Notes under the pieces: generated by a model
Databases searched by the model: none
Told to the model about the DNA's origin: nothing
Seen by the model: only the letters and a program-made list of their open reading frames with translations
IMG/VR virus record: IMGVR_UViG_3300032267_000178
Span: 1 to 34,107 of that record
Length of the DNA: 34,107 nucleotides
Source: a virus
Direction: 5' to 3' (one strand)
Part shown: positions 1 through 7,880 of the stretch, piece after piece
Numbering within the stretch: position 1 is the first letter of the stretch
Layout of the letters: the number at the start of each line of letters is the position of its first letter
Translations under genes and position numbers: made by a program

Positions 1-123
1 AAGCATTTATGACTAGCCCATCTAATTCTGACGTACAGAATTTATTACCAGTTCAAGCCTACTTCAATTTAGATGGGTCATTTAATACTTTTATTGGCCA
101 AGGTCAGCCGTTTTATGCAACGG
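1..123. repeat. Left copy of the 123-bp terminal overlap
   Basis: Bases 1-123 are identical to 33985-34107. The gene at 9 starts inside the repeat, and its ribosome binding site (TAGGAAG) is only complete when the right end is joined to the left end. The simplest reading is assembly overlap from a circular or circularly permuted molecule, giving a unique length of 33,984 bp. A true short direct terminal repeat is possible but less likely, because the overlap begins in the middle of a structural operon. Confidence 0.95.
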
Positions 124-2462
124 TTAACCCAAGCCAATCCGGCCTTAACATTACAAACAGTACGATAAATAGCACTACTATTGGTGCTACAACGCCATCA
201 ACTGGCGTATTTACAAACATTGCAACAACAACCGGCACAATCACAACTGCCGCAAGCGGTCCAACTGACATTGTTAATAAACAATATGTTGACTACTTTG
301 CCGCTGGGTTAAGCTGGAAAGCCCCAGCATTAACTGCAACTTCTGCCAACATTACTTTGTCAGGACTACAAACAATCAATGGTGTAACCCTTGTTGCCGG
401 TGATACCGTATTAGTAAAAGACCAAACCAATGCCGCACAAAACGGTATTTATATTGCTTCTGCTACTGCATGGACTTATGCAGTAGGTGGCGATACTTGG
501 AATGAATACATCGGTGCCATTATCTTTATTGCATCCGGATCATTAGGTGGAACTGCTTGGTATTGCACCGCACAACCTGGCGGCACACTTGGCGTAACTG
601 CCATGAATTGGTCCAACTTTAGCGTGTCATCAACTTATACGGCCGGAACTGGATTAACACTAACCGGAACAGTATTTAGCATTACTAATACTGGCGTTTC
701 AGCAACAACTTATGGTTCTGCAACTGCTTCAGCGGTTATTGCAGTAAATGCCCAAGGTCAAATTACTTCTGCATCTAGTTCAACTATTACCCCGGCCGTA
801 GGATCAATTACTGGCCTTGGAACTGGTGTTGCAACTTGGCTTGCAACCCCAACTTCTGCTAATTTATTGGCCGCAGTAAGCGATGAAACTGGTTCAGGTT
901 CATTAGTATTTGCTACTAGCCCAACATTAGTTACGCCTATTTTGGGTACGCCACAATCCGGTAATTTTTCTACTGGAACTTTTACTTGGCCTACATTTAA
1001 TCAAAATACTACTGGAACTGCCGCTGGACTTTCGGCTACTTTAGCAATTGGTAGCGGCGGTACAGGTCAAACAACTGCTTCTGCGGCATTTAATGCTTTA
1101 AACCCCATGACTACAACTGGGGATATTATTTATGAAGCAAGCCCAACAACTGCCGCAAGATTAGCCATTGGTTCTACTAATCAAGTATTAACCGTTATTG
1201 CTGGATTGCCGGCTTGGGCCGCAGTACCATCATCAATGGTTTATCCAGGTGCCGGTATTCCTAATTCAACTGGATCGGCCTGGGGAACAAGTTATTCTAC
1301 AACTGGTACAGGAACCGTTGTTGCATTAGCTACTAGCCCAAGTTTTACTACACCAATATTAGGAACCCCATCTTCAGGAACGTTAACTTCATGCACGGGA
1401 TTACCCATAGCTACTGGTGTTAGCGGTTTAGGAACTGGCGTAGCTACTGCTTTAGCGGTAGCCGTAGGTTCGGCTGGTGCGTTTGTTACATTTAACGGTG
1501 CATTAGGAACCCCAACAAGTGGTGTTGCAACTAATCTAACTGGTACTGCTTCAGGATTATCTATTGGTGGTAATGCCGCTACGGCAACAAGTGCAACTAC
1601 TGCCACAACGGCAACAACTGCAACCAACGCCACAAACATTGCAATTACTGACGATACAACCACTAATGCAACAATGTACCCAACCTGGGTAACAACAACT
1701 ACCGGTAATTTACCGGCCAAAACATCGTCAACTAAATTAAGCTTTAACCCATCTACTGGTGTTTTAGCGGCAACAGGATTTAGTGGTTCAGGTGCTTCAT
1801 TAACTGCTTTAAGTGCATCAAACATTAGTGCTGGAACATTAGCAATAGTTTATGGTGGAACTAATGGTTCTGCTACTCCTACTGCTGGCGCAGTTCCTTA
1901 TGGAACAGGTTCGGCTTATGCATTTACTTCTGCTGGCACAAGCGGTCAAGTATTGCAATCAAATGGATCAAGCGCACCTACTTGGGTTACACCATCTAGC
2001 GGTGCAGTAGTTCAAGTTAAATCAACAACAAAAACAGATATATTTTCTTCTACTTCTACTTCTTTTGTTGATATTACTGGATTTAATGTAAGCATTACAC
2101 CAACTAGTTCATCTAACAAGGTATTAGTAACGGTTACATTTACCGTAGGAAGTGATACTGCAACTGTATTTTTAGGATTTAGATTGGTTCGTGGTTCTAC
2201 TGTTATTGATGTGGGTAATGCGGCCGGATCTAGAACACAAGCAAGCGGTGGTGCTGGCCGTGTTAATGATGTTAGCGATACATATAGCATTAACTTTAAT
2301 TTTTTAGATTCTCCAGCAACAACTTCAGCAACTACTTATAAAGTTCAAGGATTTAATAACAATTCTAATACTTGGTATGTTGGTTCAAACGGATTAAATG
2401 CTGATAATCCAGCAACAGGGCGTTATCCATCAACAATTACAGTAATGGAAGTTACACCATGA
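9..2462 (+). CDS. Repetitive tail fibre / receptor-binding protein
   Basis: This 817-aa protein is almost entirely Gly/Thr/Ser/Ala-rich. Residues 91-208 carry a domain common in phage fibres, with NKQYVD, then TINGVTLVAGDTVLVKDQT and NGIY. The middle contains degenerate repeats of the types TSPxxxTPxLGTPxSG, GLGTGVATxL and TGDIIYE...AxLAIGSTNQVL, plus an Ala/Thr run (ATTATTATNATN). Residues from about 665 form a distinct C-terminal domain starting with VVQVKSTTKT and ending in STITVMEV, probably the receptor-binding tip or trimerisation unit. It overlaps the tail-chaperone gene by 4 bp, which supports a fibre/chaperone pair. The start has the RBS TAGGAAG, read across the circular junction. 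Fibre identity rests on composition and motifs; the receptor is unknown. Confidence 0.85.
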   Translation: MTSPSNSDVQNLLPVQAYFNLDGSFNTFIGQGQPFYATVNPSQSGLNITNSTINSTTIGATTPSTGVFTNIATTTGTITTAASGPTDIVNKQYVDYFAAGLSWKAPALTATSANITLSGLQTINGVTLVAGDTVLVKDQTNAAQNGIYIASATAWTYAVGGDTWNEYIGAIIFIASGSLGGTAWYCTAQPGGTLGVTAMNWSNFSVSSTYTAGTGLTLTGTVFSITNTGVSATTYGSATASAVIAVNAQGQITSASSSTITPAVGSITGLGTGVATWLATPTSANLLAAVSDETGSGSLVFATSPTLVTPILGTPQSGNFSTGTFTWPTFNQNTTGTAAGLSATLAIGSGGTGQTTASAAFNALNPMTTTGDIIYEASPTTAARLAIGSTNQVLTVIAGLPAWAAVPSSMVYPGAGIPNSTGSAWGTSYSTTGTGTVVALATSPSFTTPILGTPSSGTLTSCTGLPIATGVSGLGTGVATALAVAVGSAGAFVTFNGALGTPTSGVATNLTGTASGLSIGGNAATATSATTATTATTATNATNIAITDDTTTNATMYPTWVTTTTGNLPAKTSSTKLSFNPSTGVLAATGFSGSGASLTALSASNISAGTLAIVYGGTNGSATPTAGAVPYGTGSAYAFTSAGTSGQVLQSNGSSAPTWVTPSSGAVVQVKSTTKTDIFSSTSTSFVDITGFNVSITPTSSSNKVLVTVTFTVGSDTATVFLGFRLVRGSTVIDVGNAAGSRTQASGGAGRVNDVSDTYSINFNFLDSPATTSATTYKVQGFNNNSNTWYVGSNGLNADNPATGRYPSTITVMEVTP

Positions 2463-2824
2463 TAAATTACCCACAAATTCTTTCTGTAAATTATGTTGGC
2501 TCACAATGGGCAATGAGTGGAAACGATTATTCAACTTTAGAATGGTTTAGTGATACACCAAAGCCAACTCAATCTGAATTAGATGCGTTAGCACCAAATA
2601 CTGATGAAGTTTTAGCTAAAAATGCTTGTAAAAAAGAAGCATCGGAATTGCTTTATGAAACCGATTGGACAACTATTCCTGATATTACAAATACTGACAA
2701 TGATCCATATTTAACCAATCAAGCTGAATTTATTGCTTATCGTAATGAAGTGCGTAAATTAGCGGTTAATCCTGTTCCAAATCCTATTTTCCCACCAACT
2801 CCTACTGCACAATGGTCAGCATGA
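2459..2824 (+). CDS. Tail fibre assembly chaperone-like protein
   Basis: This 121-aa protein matches the pattern of small phage tail assembly chaperones of the Phage_tail_APC kind. It has a KKEASELLYETDWT segment (R/K-rich helix followed by L..TDWT), then an FIAYRNEVRKL helix and a proline-rich C-terminus ending PTPTAQWSA. Proteins of this kind are usually encoded directly after the fibre and help it fold and trimerise; they are not part of the virion. The start overlaps the fibre stop (ATGATAA), which implies translational coupling. The family call is from memory of the motif, not from a search. Confidence 0.7.
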   Translation: MINYPQILSVNYVGSQWAMSGNDYSTLEWFSDTPKPTQSELDALAPNTDEVLAKNACKKEASELLYETDWTTIPDITNTDNDPYLTNQAEFIAYRNEVRKLAVNPVPNPIFPPTPTAQWSA

Positions 2825-3129
2825 TTACTTTTACTTGGAAGTTTTTAGAATTATTTGCTGAAAACGATAAATTAGTTGCAGTACGTTATTTACTTACTGG
2901 AACTGATGGCCAAGTTAATGTTAGTTCAGAAGGAAGGCATACGTTTAAATCTGTAAACAAACCTTTATCTGAAATTGTTGAATCAGATTTGGTTCAATGG
3001 ATTGAAAAAGACACTACCGTTGATGATTTAAACCCTATAAAATCAGCAATAGAAAATCAAATAAATAGTCTAAATACTGCACAAAAAGTAGATTTTCCTT
3101 GGCTTGCTGGCACTTTTACGATTGAATAA
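2821..3129 (+). CDS. Small conserved phage protein of unknown function
   Basis: The protein is 102 aa from the ATG at 2821, which overlaps the previous stop as ATGA; an in-frame ATG at 2812 is an alternative. It begins ITFTWKF and continues with a beta-strand-rich segment containing YLLTGTDGQV. This resembles a small family often found next to tail fibre or tail chaperone genes, where FTW..L and a later LTGTDG are conserved. It has no signal peptide or membrane segment. Its place between the tail chaperone and the neck protein suggests a role in tail or fibre assembly, but the function is not known. Confidence 0.65.
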   Translation: MITFTWKFLELFAENDKLVAVRYLLTGTDGQVNVSSEGRHTFKSVNKPLSEIVESDLVQWIEKDTTVDDLNPIKSAIENQINSLNTAQKVDFPWLAGTFTIE

Positions 3130-3132
3130 TTT

Positions 3133-4329
3133 ATGACAACGCCAATTGACATTATTAGCCGTTCACTTAAAGACATTGGCGCATTAGCGGCCGGTGAAGC
3201 ACCTACTTCTGATGCCGCAATTGATTGTTTAGATATGCTAAACGATATGATTGATCAATGGTCAAACGAAGATTTTATTGTTTTTAATACTACTGAAATC
3301 ATTTCAAACGTAGTGCCAGGTCAAACACAATACACTATTGGCCCTGATCCTACAACGCTAAACTTTATTGGTGCAACTTTTACAGGCACCTTTTCAGGTA
3401 ATGTTTTAACTGTTACTAACGTTACCCAAGGTGCGGTAGCCCAAGGCCAATATTTAAGCGGTCCTGGTATTACGTCCGGAACCAAAATTGTTCAATTTAT
3501 TACTGGTGCCGGCGGCAATATTAACGAAGCTGGCACGTATTTATTAAACATTACCCAAGGTACCCAAACCCCAGTATTTACTGGTTCCATATCAGGTACA
3601 ACCCTAACTGTAACGGCCGTAACTTCCGGAAGTATTGGTATTGGTTCAGTTATTAGCGGCACCGGCGTTACTGGTGGAACAACCATTACTGGCCTTATTA
3701 GCGGAACCGGTGGCTTAGGTACTTATACCGTTAGCGCAAGCCAAACCGTGGCTTCTACAACCATTACAGGCACTATTGTTGCTACAAATATCCAAGCTTA
3801 TTATGAAAAGCCATTAAGCATTGATTCTGCCTATGTTCGTATTAACACAAGCCAAAGCGGAAGCCCAGTAATAAACGGTGGTATTGATTATCCAGTAGCC
3901 GTTATTAATTTGATTAACTACAATGCTATTGGCCTTAAAACGTTAAGCGGTCCGTGGCCAAAAGCCCTTTATTTCAATCCTGGTGCAGATTCAGCTAATT
4001 TGTTTTATTGGCCTAATCCAAGCCAAGGCGAAATGCATATGTTTGCTAAGACAATATTTAGACGTTATGAAACACTTTATGAAGATATTGTTCTTCCACA
4101 AGGTTATTTAATGTGTTTGCGTTGGTGTTTGGCAGAACGTTTATTGCCGATGTATGGCAAAACAGACCCAGCTATTTTAGGCATGATCACTACGTATGCC
4201 GCCCAAGCAAAATCTACGGTTAAACGTACTAATATGCAACCTATGCAAGTTTCACGTTATCAAGATGCATTGTTAATGAGTAGGGCTAAAGATGCCGGCT
4301 GGATTCTAACTGGTGGATTCACACAATAA
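3133..4329 (+). CDS. P22 gp4-like head-completion (tail accessory) protein with inserted repeats
   Basis: The N-terminus ([18 protein letters not shown], then [17 protein letters not shown]) and the C-terminal helical part ([27 protein letters not shown]) match the gp4 family. These proteins sit under the portal as the first neck ring. P22 gp4 has 166 aa; this one has 398. The excess is mostly at residues 79-217, where two beta-rich repeats separate the conserved strand QYTIGPD from [12 protein letters not shown]. The next gene encodes the gp10-like partner, as in P22. The mature protein should form a dodecamer between portal and tail. Whether the inserted domains project outward is inference. 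Confidence 0.8.
   Translation: MTTPIDIISRSLKDIGALAAGEAPTSDAAIDCLDMLNDMIDQWSNEDFIVFNTTEIISNVVPGQTQYTIGPDPTTLNFIGATFTGTFSGNVLTVTNVTQGAVAQGQYLSGPGITSGTKIVQFITGAGGNINEAGTYLLNITQGTQTPVFTGSISGTTLTVTAVTSGSIGIGSVISGTGVTGGTTITGLISGTGGLGTYTVSASQTVASTTITGTIVATNIQAYYEKPLSIDSAYVRINTSQSGSPVINGGIDYPVAVINLINYNAIGLKTLSGPWPKALYFNPGADSANLFYWPNPSQGEMHMFAKTIFRRYETLYEDIVLPQGYLMCLRWCLAERLLPMYGKTDPAILGMITTYAAQAKSTVKRTNMQPMQVSRYQDALLMSRAKDAGWILTGGFTQ
3367..3783 (+). repeat. Two tandem beta-rich repeat domains inserted in the gp4-like gene
   Basis: These bases encode residues 79-217 of the gp4-like protein. Copy 1 (about 83-148) is divergent: [18 protein letters not shown], then [10 protein letters not shown] and [10 protein letters not shown]. 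Copy 2 (about 149-213) is the standard form: [18 protein letters not shown], then [14 protein letters not shown], then [13 protein letters not shown]. The same unit appears in the following gene. Each copy runs about 60-65 aa. The flanking gp4 sequence reads as continuous once they are removed. Confidence 0.75.
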
Positions 4330-4338
4330 GGTCAAAAT

Positions 4339-6444
4339 ATGCCTGATTTTGGATTTGTTGGCCCATCATATGAAGCCCCGTCTATCTACCAAGATGCACA
4401 GGAATGTATTAATTTTCGTCCTGAAATTGATCCACTAAAACAACCTGGGCAAAATGGCGTAATTGCGCTATATCCAACCCCAGGATTAACGATTAAAGCA
4501 GTTCTTGCTGATACTGGCGAAGTGCGTGGTTTAAGAACCGTTTCGGGCGGTGATTACATGGTGGCGGTTTGTGGGCAAAACGTTTATGTTCTTGATTCCA
4601 CATTTAATGCAGTAAATATTGGTGCTTTAAATACCAGTTCAGGAATTGTAGGAATTACTGACAATGGCTTAAATGTTTATATAGTTGATGGAACTAATCG
4701 CTATACATGGCGCATTTCTAACCCAAATAATGCTGAATTTGTTGGTTCTATATCAGGCACAACTTTGACAGTAACTTTAATGAAAAGCGGAACTATTGCC
4801 GCCAGCCAACAAGTGCTTTGTGATGGAATATTGCCTAGAACCGTTATTACCGCATTGGGTACTGGAACGGGCGGTGTTGGAACTTATACAATAAATCGTA
4901 CTCAAACCATTACTTCTAGGGATATTAATACTGCGGCAGTTGGTGCAGTTGTTACCGGAAGCATTTCAGGAACCGTTTTAACTGTTACTGCGGTTACTAG
5001 CGGAACTTTATATCCAGGTCAAACCATTCAAGGAACTGGCGTTACTGCTGGAACGATTATTACGGCCCTAGGCGGTTCTGCGGCATTGTCATTTAGCATT
5101 ACTGCGGCCGGCACCGGATATGCCGTTGGTGACACCATTACGGTTACTGGCGGCATATATAGTGAACAAGCTACATATACAGTTGCAACCATTGGCGGTG
5201 GTGGTGCGGTTACAGGCCTTACAACGGTAAACAATGGCGTTTATACAGTAGTGCCAGGAACTCCAGCAAATACAACAACTAGCGGTAATGGTACAGGGTT
5301 AACCCTTACATTAACGTTTGGTACCGGTACCGGCAACACCGGAACCTATGTTGTTAGCGCATCACAAACCGTTGCTTCTACAACCTTATATGCATTGAAT
5401 TTTAGTGTTTTACCAAACAATGATGGGCCTTTTGAAGGCGCAAACGTAGTTGATATTGTAGATAACTATTTTATTTACAACCGCCCTAACACCCAACAAT
5501 TTGGTTCTTCAAACCCTTTATCGCCTATTTCTTCAGCATTGGCATTTAGTTCTAAAGATGGTTCACCGGATGACCTAGTATCACTTATTGTGGATCATCG
5601 TGAACTGTATTTAATGGGTGAAGTTTCTTCTGAAGTTTGGGTAAATAGCGGATTATTCCCTTTTGCTTTTCAACGTATTCCTGGAACGTCTACCCAGCAT
5701 GGTATAGCCGCCAAATTTTCAATAGCAAGACTTGGCAATTCTTTTGCTTATGTTAGCCGCAATATTCGTGGCCAAGCCCAAATAATGATGATGAATGGGT
5801 ACGTACCAACCCGTATATCAACCCATGCCGTAGAACAAACATTGCTTGATAAATTTGTTGATGATGCAAGGGCCTGGACCTACCAGTTAGAAGGCCATGA
5901 AGTTTATGTTGTTAGCTTCCCAACCATTGATTTAACTTGGGCATATGACATTTCTACTGGAATGTGGCATAAATGGCTTTGGGTAGATTCCAATAACGTA
6001 TATCACCGTCACCGTGGCAATTGCCATGCAAGCTTTCAAGGTAAAAACCTTGTTGGCGATTGGGAAAACGGCAATTTATATCAATTAGACCAATTAAATT
6101 ACACCGATAATGGTGATGAAATACGTAGGTTACGCCGGGCACCCCATTTAATTAGCGACTATCAACGTCAATATTTTCATGAATTACAAATACATTTTCA
6201 ACCAGGTGTAGGTTTGCCAAATGGTTCTGCGCCCCAAGCTATGTTGCGCTGGTCCGATGATGGCGGTTCTACTTGGTCAAATGAACATTGGTCCAGCATT
6301 GGCGTACAAGGCGCATATAAAAACCGTGCAATTTGGCGTAGATTAGGCCAATCCAGGGATAGAATATTTGAAGTAGTAGTAACTGATCCAATTAATGCCG
6401 TAATTACTGCGGCCAATCTTAAAGCGGATGCTGGGGTTAACTAA
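4339..6444 (+). CDS. P22 gp10-like packaged-DNA stabilisation / neck protein with inserted repeats
   Basis: The start (FGFVGPSYEAPSIYQDAQECINF, then YPTPGL) and the beta-propeller-like body (MVAVCGQNVYVLD, VYIVDGTNRY, DNYFIYNRPNT, ELYLMGEVSSEVW, AYVSRNIRGQAQ, VYVVSFPTIDLTW) fit the gp10 family. Those proteins plug the portal channel after packaging and connect to the tail. P22 gp10 has 472 aa; this protein has 701. Residues about 134-351 hold extra beta-repeat domains between NNAEF and NFSVLPNNDGPFEG. It follows the gp4-like gene by 9 bp, in the conserved neck order, and abuts the next start (TAATG). Fold assignment is by pattern, with no structure checked. Confidence 0.8.
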   Translation: MPDFGFVGPSYEAPSIYQDAQECINFRPEIDPLKQPGQNGVIALYPTPGLTIKAVLADTGEVRGLRTVSGGDYMVAVCGQNVYVLDSTFNAVNIGALNTSSGIVGITDNGLNVYIVDGTNRYTWRISNPNNAEFVGSISGTTLTVTLMKSGTIAASQQVLCDGILPRTVITALGTGTGGVGTYTINRTQTITSRDINTAAVGAVVTGSISGTVLTVTAVTSGTLYPGQTIQGTGVTAGTIITALGGSAALSFSITAAGTGYAVGDTITVTGGIYSEQATYTVATIGGGGAVTGLTTVNNGVYTVVPGTPANTTTSGNGTGLTLTLTFGTGTGNTGTYVVSASQTVASTTLYALNFSVLPNNDGPFEGANVVDIVDNYFIYNRPNTQQFGSSNPLSPISSALAFSSKDGSPDDLVSLIVDHRELYLMGEVSSEVWVNSGLFPFAFQRIPGTSTQHGIAAKFSIARLGNSFAYVSRNIRGQAQIMMMNGYVPTRISTHAVEQTLLDKFVDDARAWTYQLEGHEVYVVSFPTIDLTWAYDISTGMWHKWLWVDSNNVYHRHRGNCHASFQGKNLVGDWENGNLYQLDQLNYTDNGDEIRRLRRAPHLISDYQRQYFHELQIHFQPGVGLPNGSAPQAMLRWSDDGGSTWSNEHWSSIGVQGAYKNRAIWRRLGQSRDRIFEVVVTDPINAVITAANLKADAGVN
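4738..5391 (+). repeat. Beta-repeat domains in the gp10-like gene, one with a nested insertion
   Basis: These bases encode residues 134-351. Copy A (134-193) reads [18 protein letters not shown] ... TVITALGTGTGGVGTYTI. Copy B starts at 206 ([18 protein letters not shown] ... GTGVTAGTIITALG) and stops at 245. Residues 246-327 (bases 5074-5319) are a different beta-rich domain (SITAAGTGYAVGDTITV ... YTVATIGGGGAVTGL ... TLTLTF). Copy B then resumes with [20 protein letters not shown]. One domain is therefore inserted inside another, at the same GTGTG turn that is intact in copy A. Confidence 0.75.
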
Positions 6445-6704
6445 TGGCTATTGCACCAGGAAGTCAAGGCGGCGTTTGGACTAATTCCCAAAATAACCCC
6501 TATCCACAATCCCCGCTATTGGATGAACAAACCAAACGTCCAACCAGGGCGTGGCAACAGTTTTTTCTTGGAATACTAAACTTTACTTCAGCACCATCGG
6601 CAACAACTGGCCAATCAGGGGTAACTTTGCCAGCAAATCCAGTAGGTTTTATTAATATTACGGTTAATGGTCAACCTTATAAAGTGCCTTATTACAACCC
6701 ATGA
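6444..6704 (+). CDS. Small tail-associated protein, function unknown
   Basis: This 86-aa protein has a Gln/Asn/Pro-rich N-terminus (NPYPQSPLLDE), the segment RPTRAWQQFFLGILNF, and a C-terminus INITVNGQPYKVPYYNP. The P..P.W.QFF signature recurs in short proteins encoded after neck genes of podoviruses, probably a tail-attached or trimeric fibre-like component. By position it stands where P22 has its gp26 needle gene, but it is far too short and lacks the heptad repeats of a needle. The start codon overlaps the gp10-like stop (TAATG), and its end overlaps the next gene by 4 bp. Confidence 0.6.
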   Translation: MAIAPGSQGGVWTNSQNNPYPQSPLLDEQTKRPTRAWQQFFLGILNFTSAPSATTGQSGVTLPANPVGFINITVNGQPYKVPYYNP

Positions 6705-7213
6705 ACCTTATTTACGTTAAACCTTCTAGGCAATTATCAGTTAAAACGCAAATAGTAAATTTGCAAAACGAACTATTAAAAATGCCACAAGCTGACATAG
6801 TTACGGAACATACGTTTTTGCCAGGGATTTATGAACGTAAAATTACCGTGCCGCCCTGGACTGTATTAACCGGGGCAGAACATAAAACTGGGTACAAAAT
6901 ACGGTTAGAAAAAGGCACAATTGCCGTAAATGTTGAAGATTCAGTCAAGGTATTGACCGCCCCAATGGAATTTGATGCAAAAGCCGGGGCACAACGTGTA
7001 GGCCGTGTATTTGATGAAGAAGTGGTTTGGGTGGATGTTTACGAAAATCCCGATAATTGCCAAAATATAGAAGTTCTTGAAGAACGTTTATATGTTGTGC
7101 CTGACTGCGGTTTGGGCGAAAATAGAGTTTCATTACAAATTAAAAATTCAAAAGAAAACAAGCTTTTGTTAGATCAAACATTGGAAGGGGAATTACTATG
7201 TCAGGATGGGTAG
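6701..7213 (+). CDS. Cupin-fold-like phage structural or accessory protein
   Basis: The core of this 170-aa protein (residues about 32-125) runs FLPGIYERKITVPPWTVLTG, AEHKTGYKIRLEKGTIAV, a TAPMEF strand, then GAQRVGRVFDEEVVWVDVY. This matches a phage family with a single cupin barrel, in which an H and later acidic residues face the pocket. It is usually found among tail and ejection genes. No enzymatic activity is established for the family as far as I know. The reading frame overlaps both neighbours (ATGA at the start, 16 bp at the end), so it is co-translated with the neck and ejection genes. Confidence 0.6.
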   Translation: MNLIYVKPSRQLSVKTQIVNLQNELLKMPQADIVTEHTFLPGIYERKITVPPWTVLTGAEHKTGYKIRLEKGTIAVNVEDSVKVLTAPMEFDAKAGAQRVGRVFDEEVVWVDVYENPDNCQNIEVLEERLYVVPDCGLGENRVSLQIKNSKENKLLLDQTLEGELLCQDG

Positions 7214-7857
7214 CCGGTGCCGTAGTAGTAGGGTCAGTAGCTTCTAGCTATATGCAGTCAAAAGCCGCTGGCCAGGCCGCTGATCAATATGGCCGTCAAG
7301 CAGAACGTGGTTTGCAATATAACCAACAAATGTTTGACACAATTAATGCCCAAAATGCCCCTTACCGTGCTACCGGTGAAAGAGGTGCAACTTTATACAA
7401 TCAATTAGCTGATACTGGTTATTTGACCGCCCAGCCATCAATGGATGATTTGACTAGATTGATGCCAAATTATCAATTTAATTTGCAACAAGGTTTAGGG
7501 CAACTTAATTCACAAATAAACGCTGGTGGCGGTTTAGTTAGTGGAAATGCTATTCAAGGTGCCCAACAATTTGCCCAAGGATATGCCGGCAATGCTTTAG
7601 CTGATGCTTTTAACCAATATCAAGCCAATCGTTCAAACGTAGTAAGCAACGTAAATGCTTTAACGGGCGTGGGCCAGCAAGCAAATGCAACAACGGCAAC
7701 TGCCGCTAGTGGTGCTACTGCTAATGCTTCTAATTTGCTTTCTAGTATTGGTAATGCACAAGCCGCTGGAACAATGGGTGCGGCCAATGCTTATGCTGGT
7801 GGCCTTAATAATATTAGCAATTACGCAATGCTTTACGGTATGCGTAGTAAAGCTTAA
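7198..7857 (+). CDS. Internal virion / DNA ejection protein (P22 gp7-like size and composition)
   Basis: The protein has 219 aa and is rich in Ala, Gly, Gln and Asn. A short hydrophobic N-terminus (AGAVVVGSVASSYMQSKAAG) is followed by a helical segment with NQQMFDTINAQNAPYRATGE, then F.LQQGLGQLNSQINAGGG and a low-complexity Ala/Thr stretch. The APYR.TG..A pattern is typical of small ejected internal proteins of podoviruses. It lies immediately before two larger putative ejection proteins, the same 7-20-16-like grouping as in P22. Such proteins leave the capsid ahead of the DNA and form a conduit through the cell envelope. The family call is moderate. Confidence 0.65.
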   Translation: MSGWVAGAVVVGSVASSYMQSKAAGQAADQYGRQAERGLQYNQQMFDTINAQNAPYRATGERGATLYNQLADTGYLTAQPSMDDLTRLMPNYQFNLQQGLGQLNSQINAGGGLVSGNAIQGAQQFAQGYAGNALADAFNQYQANRSNVVSNVNALTGVGQQANATTATAASGATANASNLLSSIGNAQAAGTMGAANAYAGGLNNISNYAMLYGMRSKA

Positions 7858-7880
7858 TTTTTAAAAGTTTAGGTGACAAT

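Noticed and set aside
1292-1825. Minus-strand 177-codon frame inside the fibre gene
   Set aside because: Valine/alanine-rich mirror of the Thr/Gly/Ala repeats; a composition shadow of the real fibre gene.
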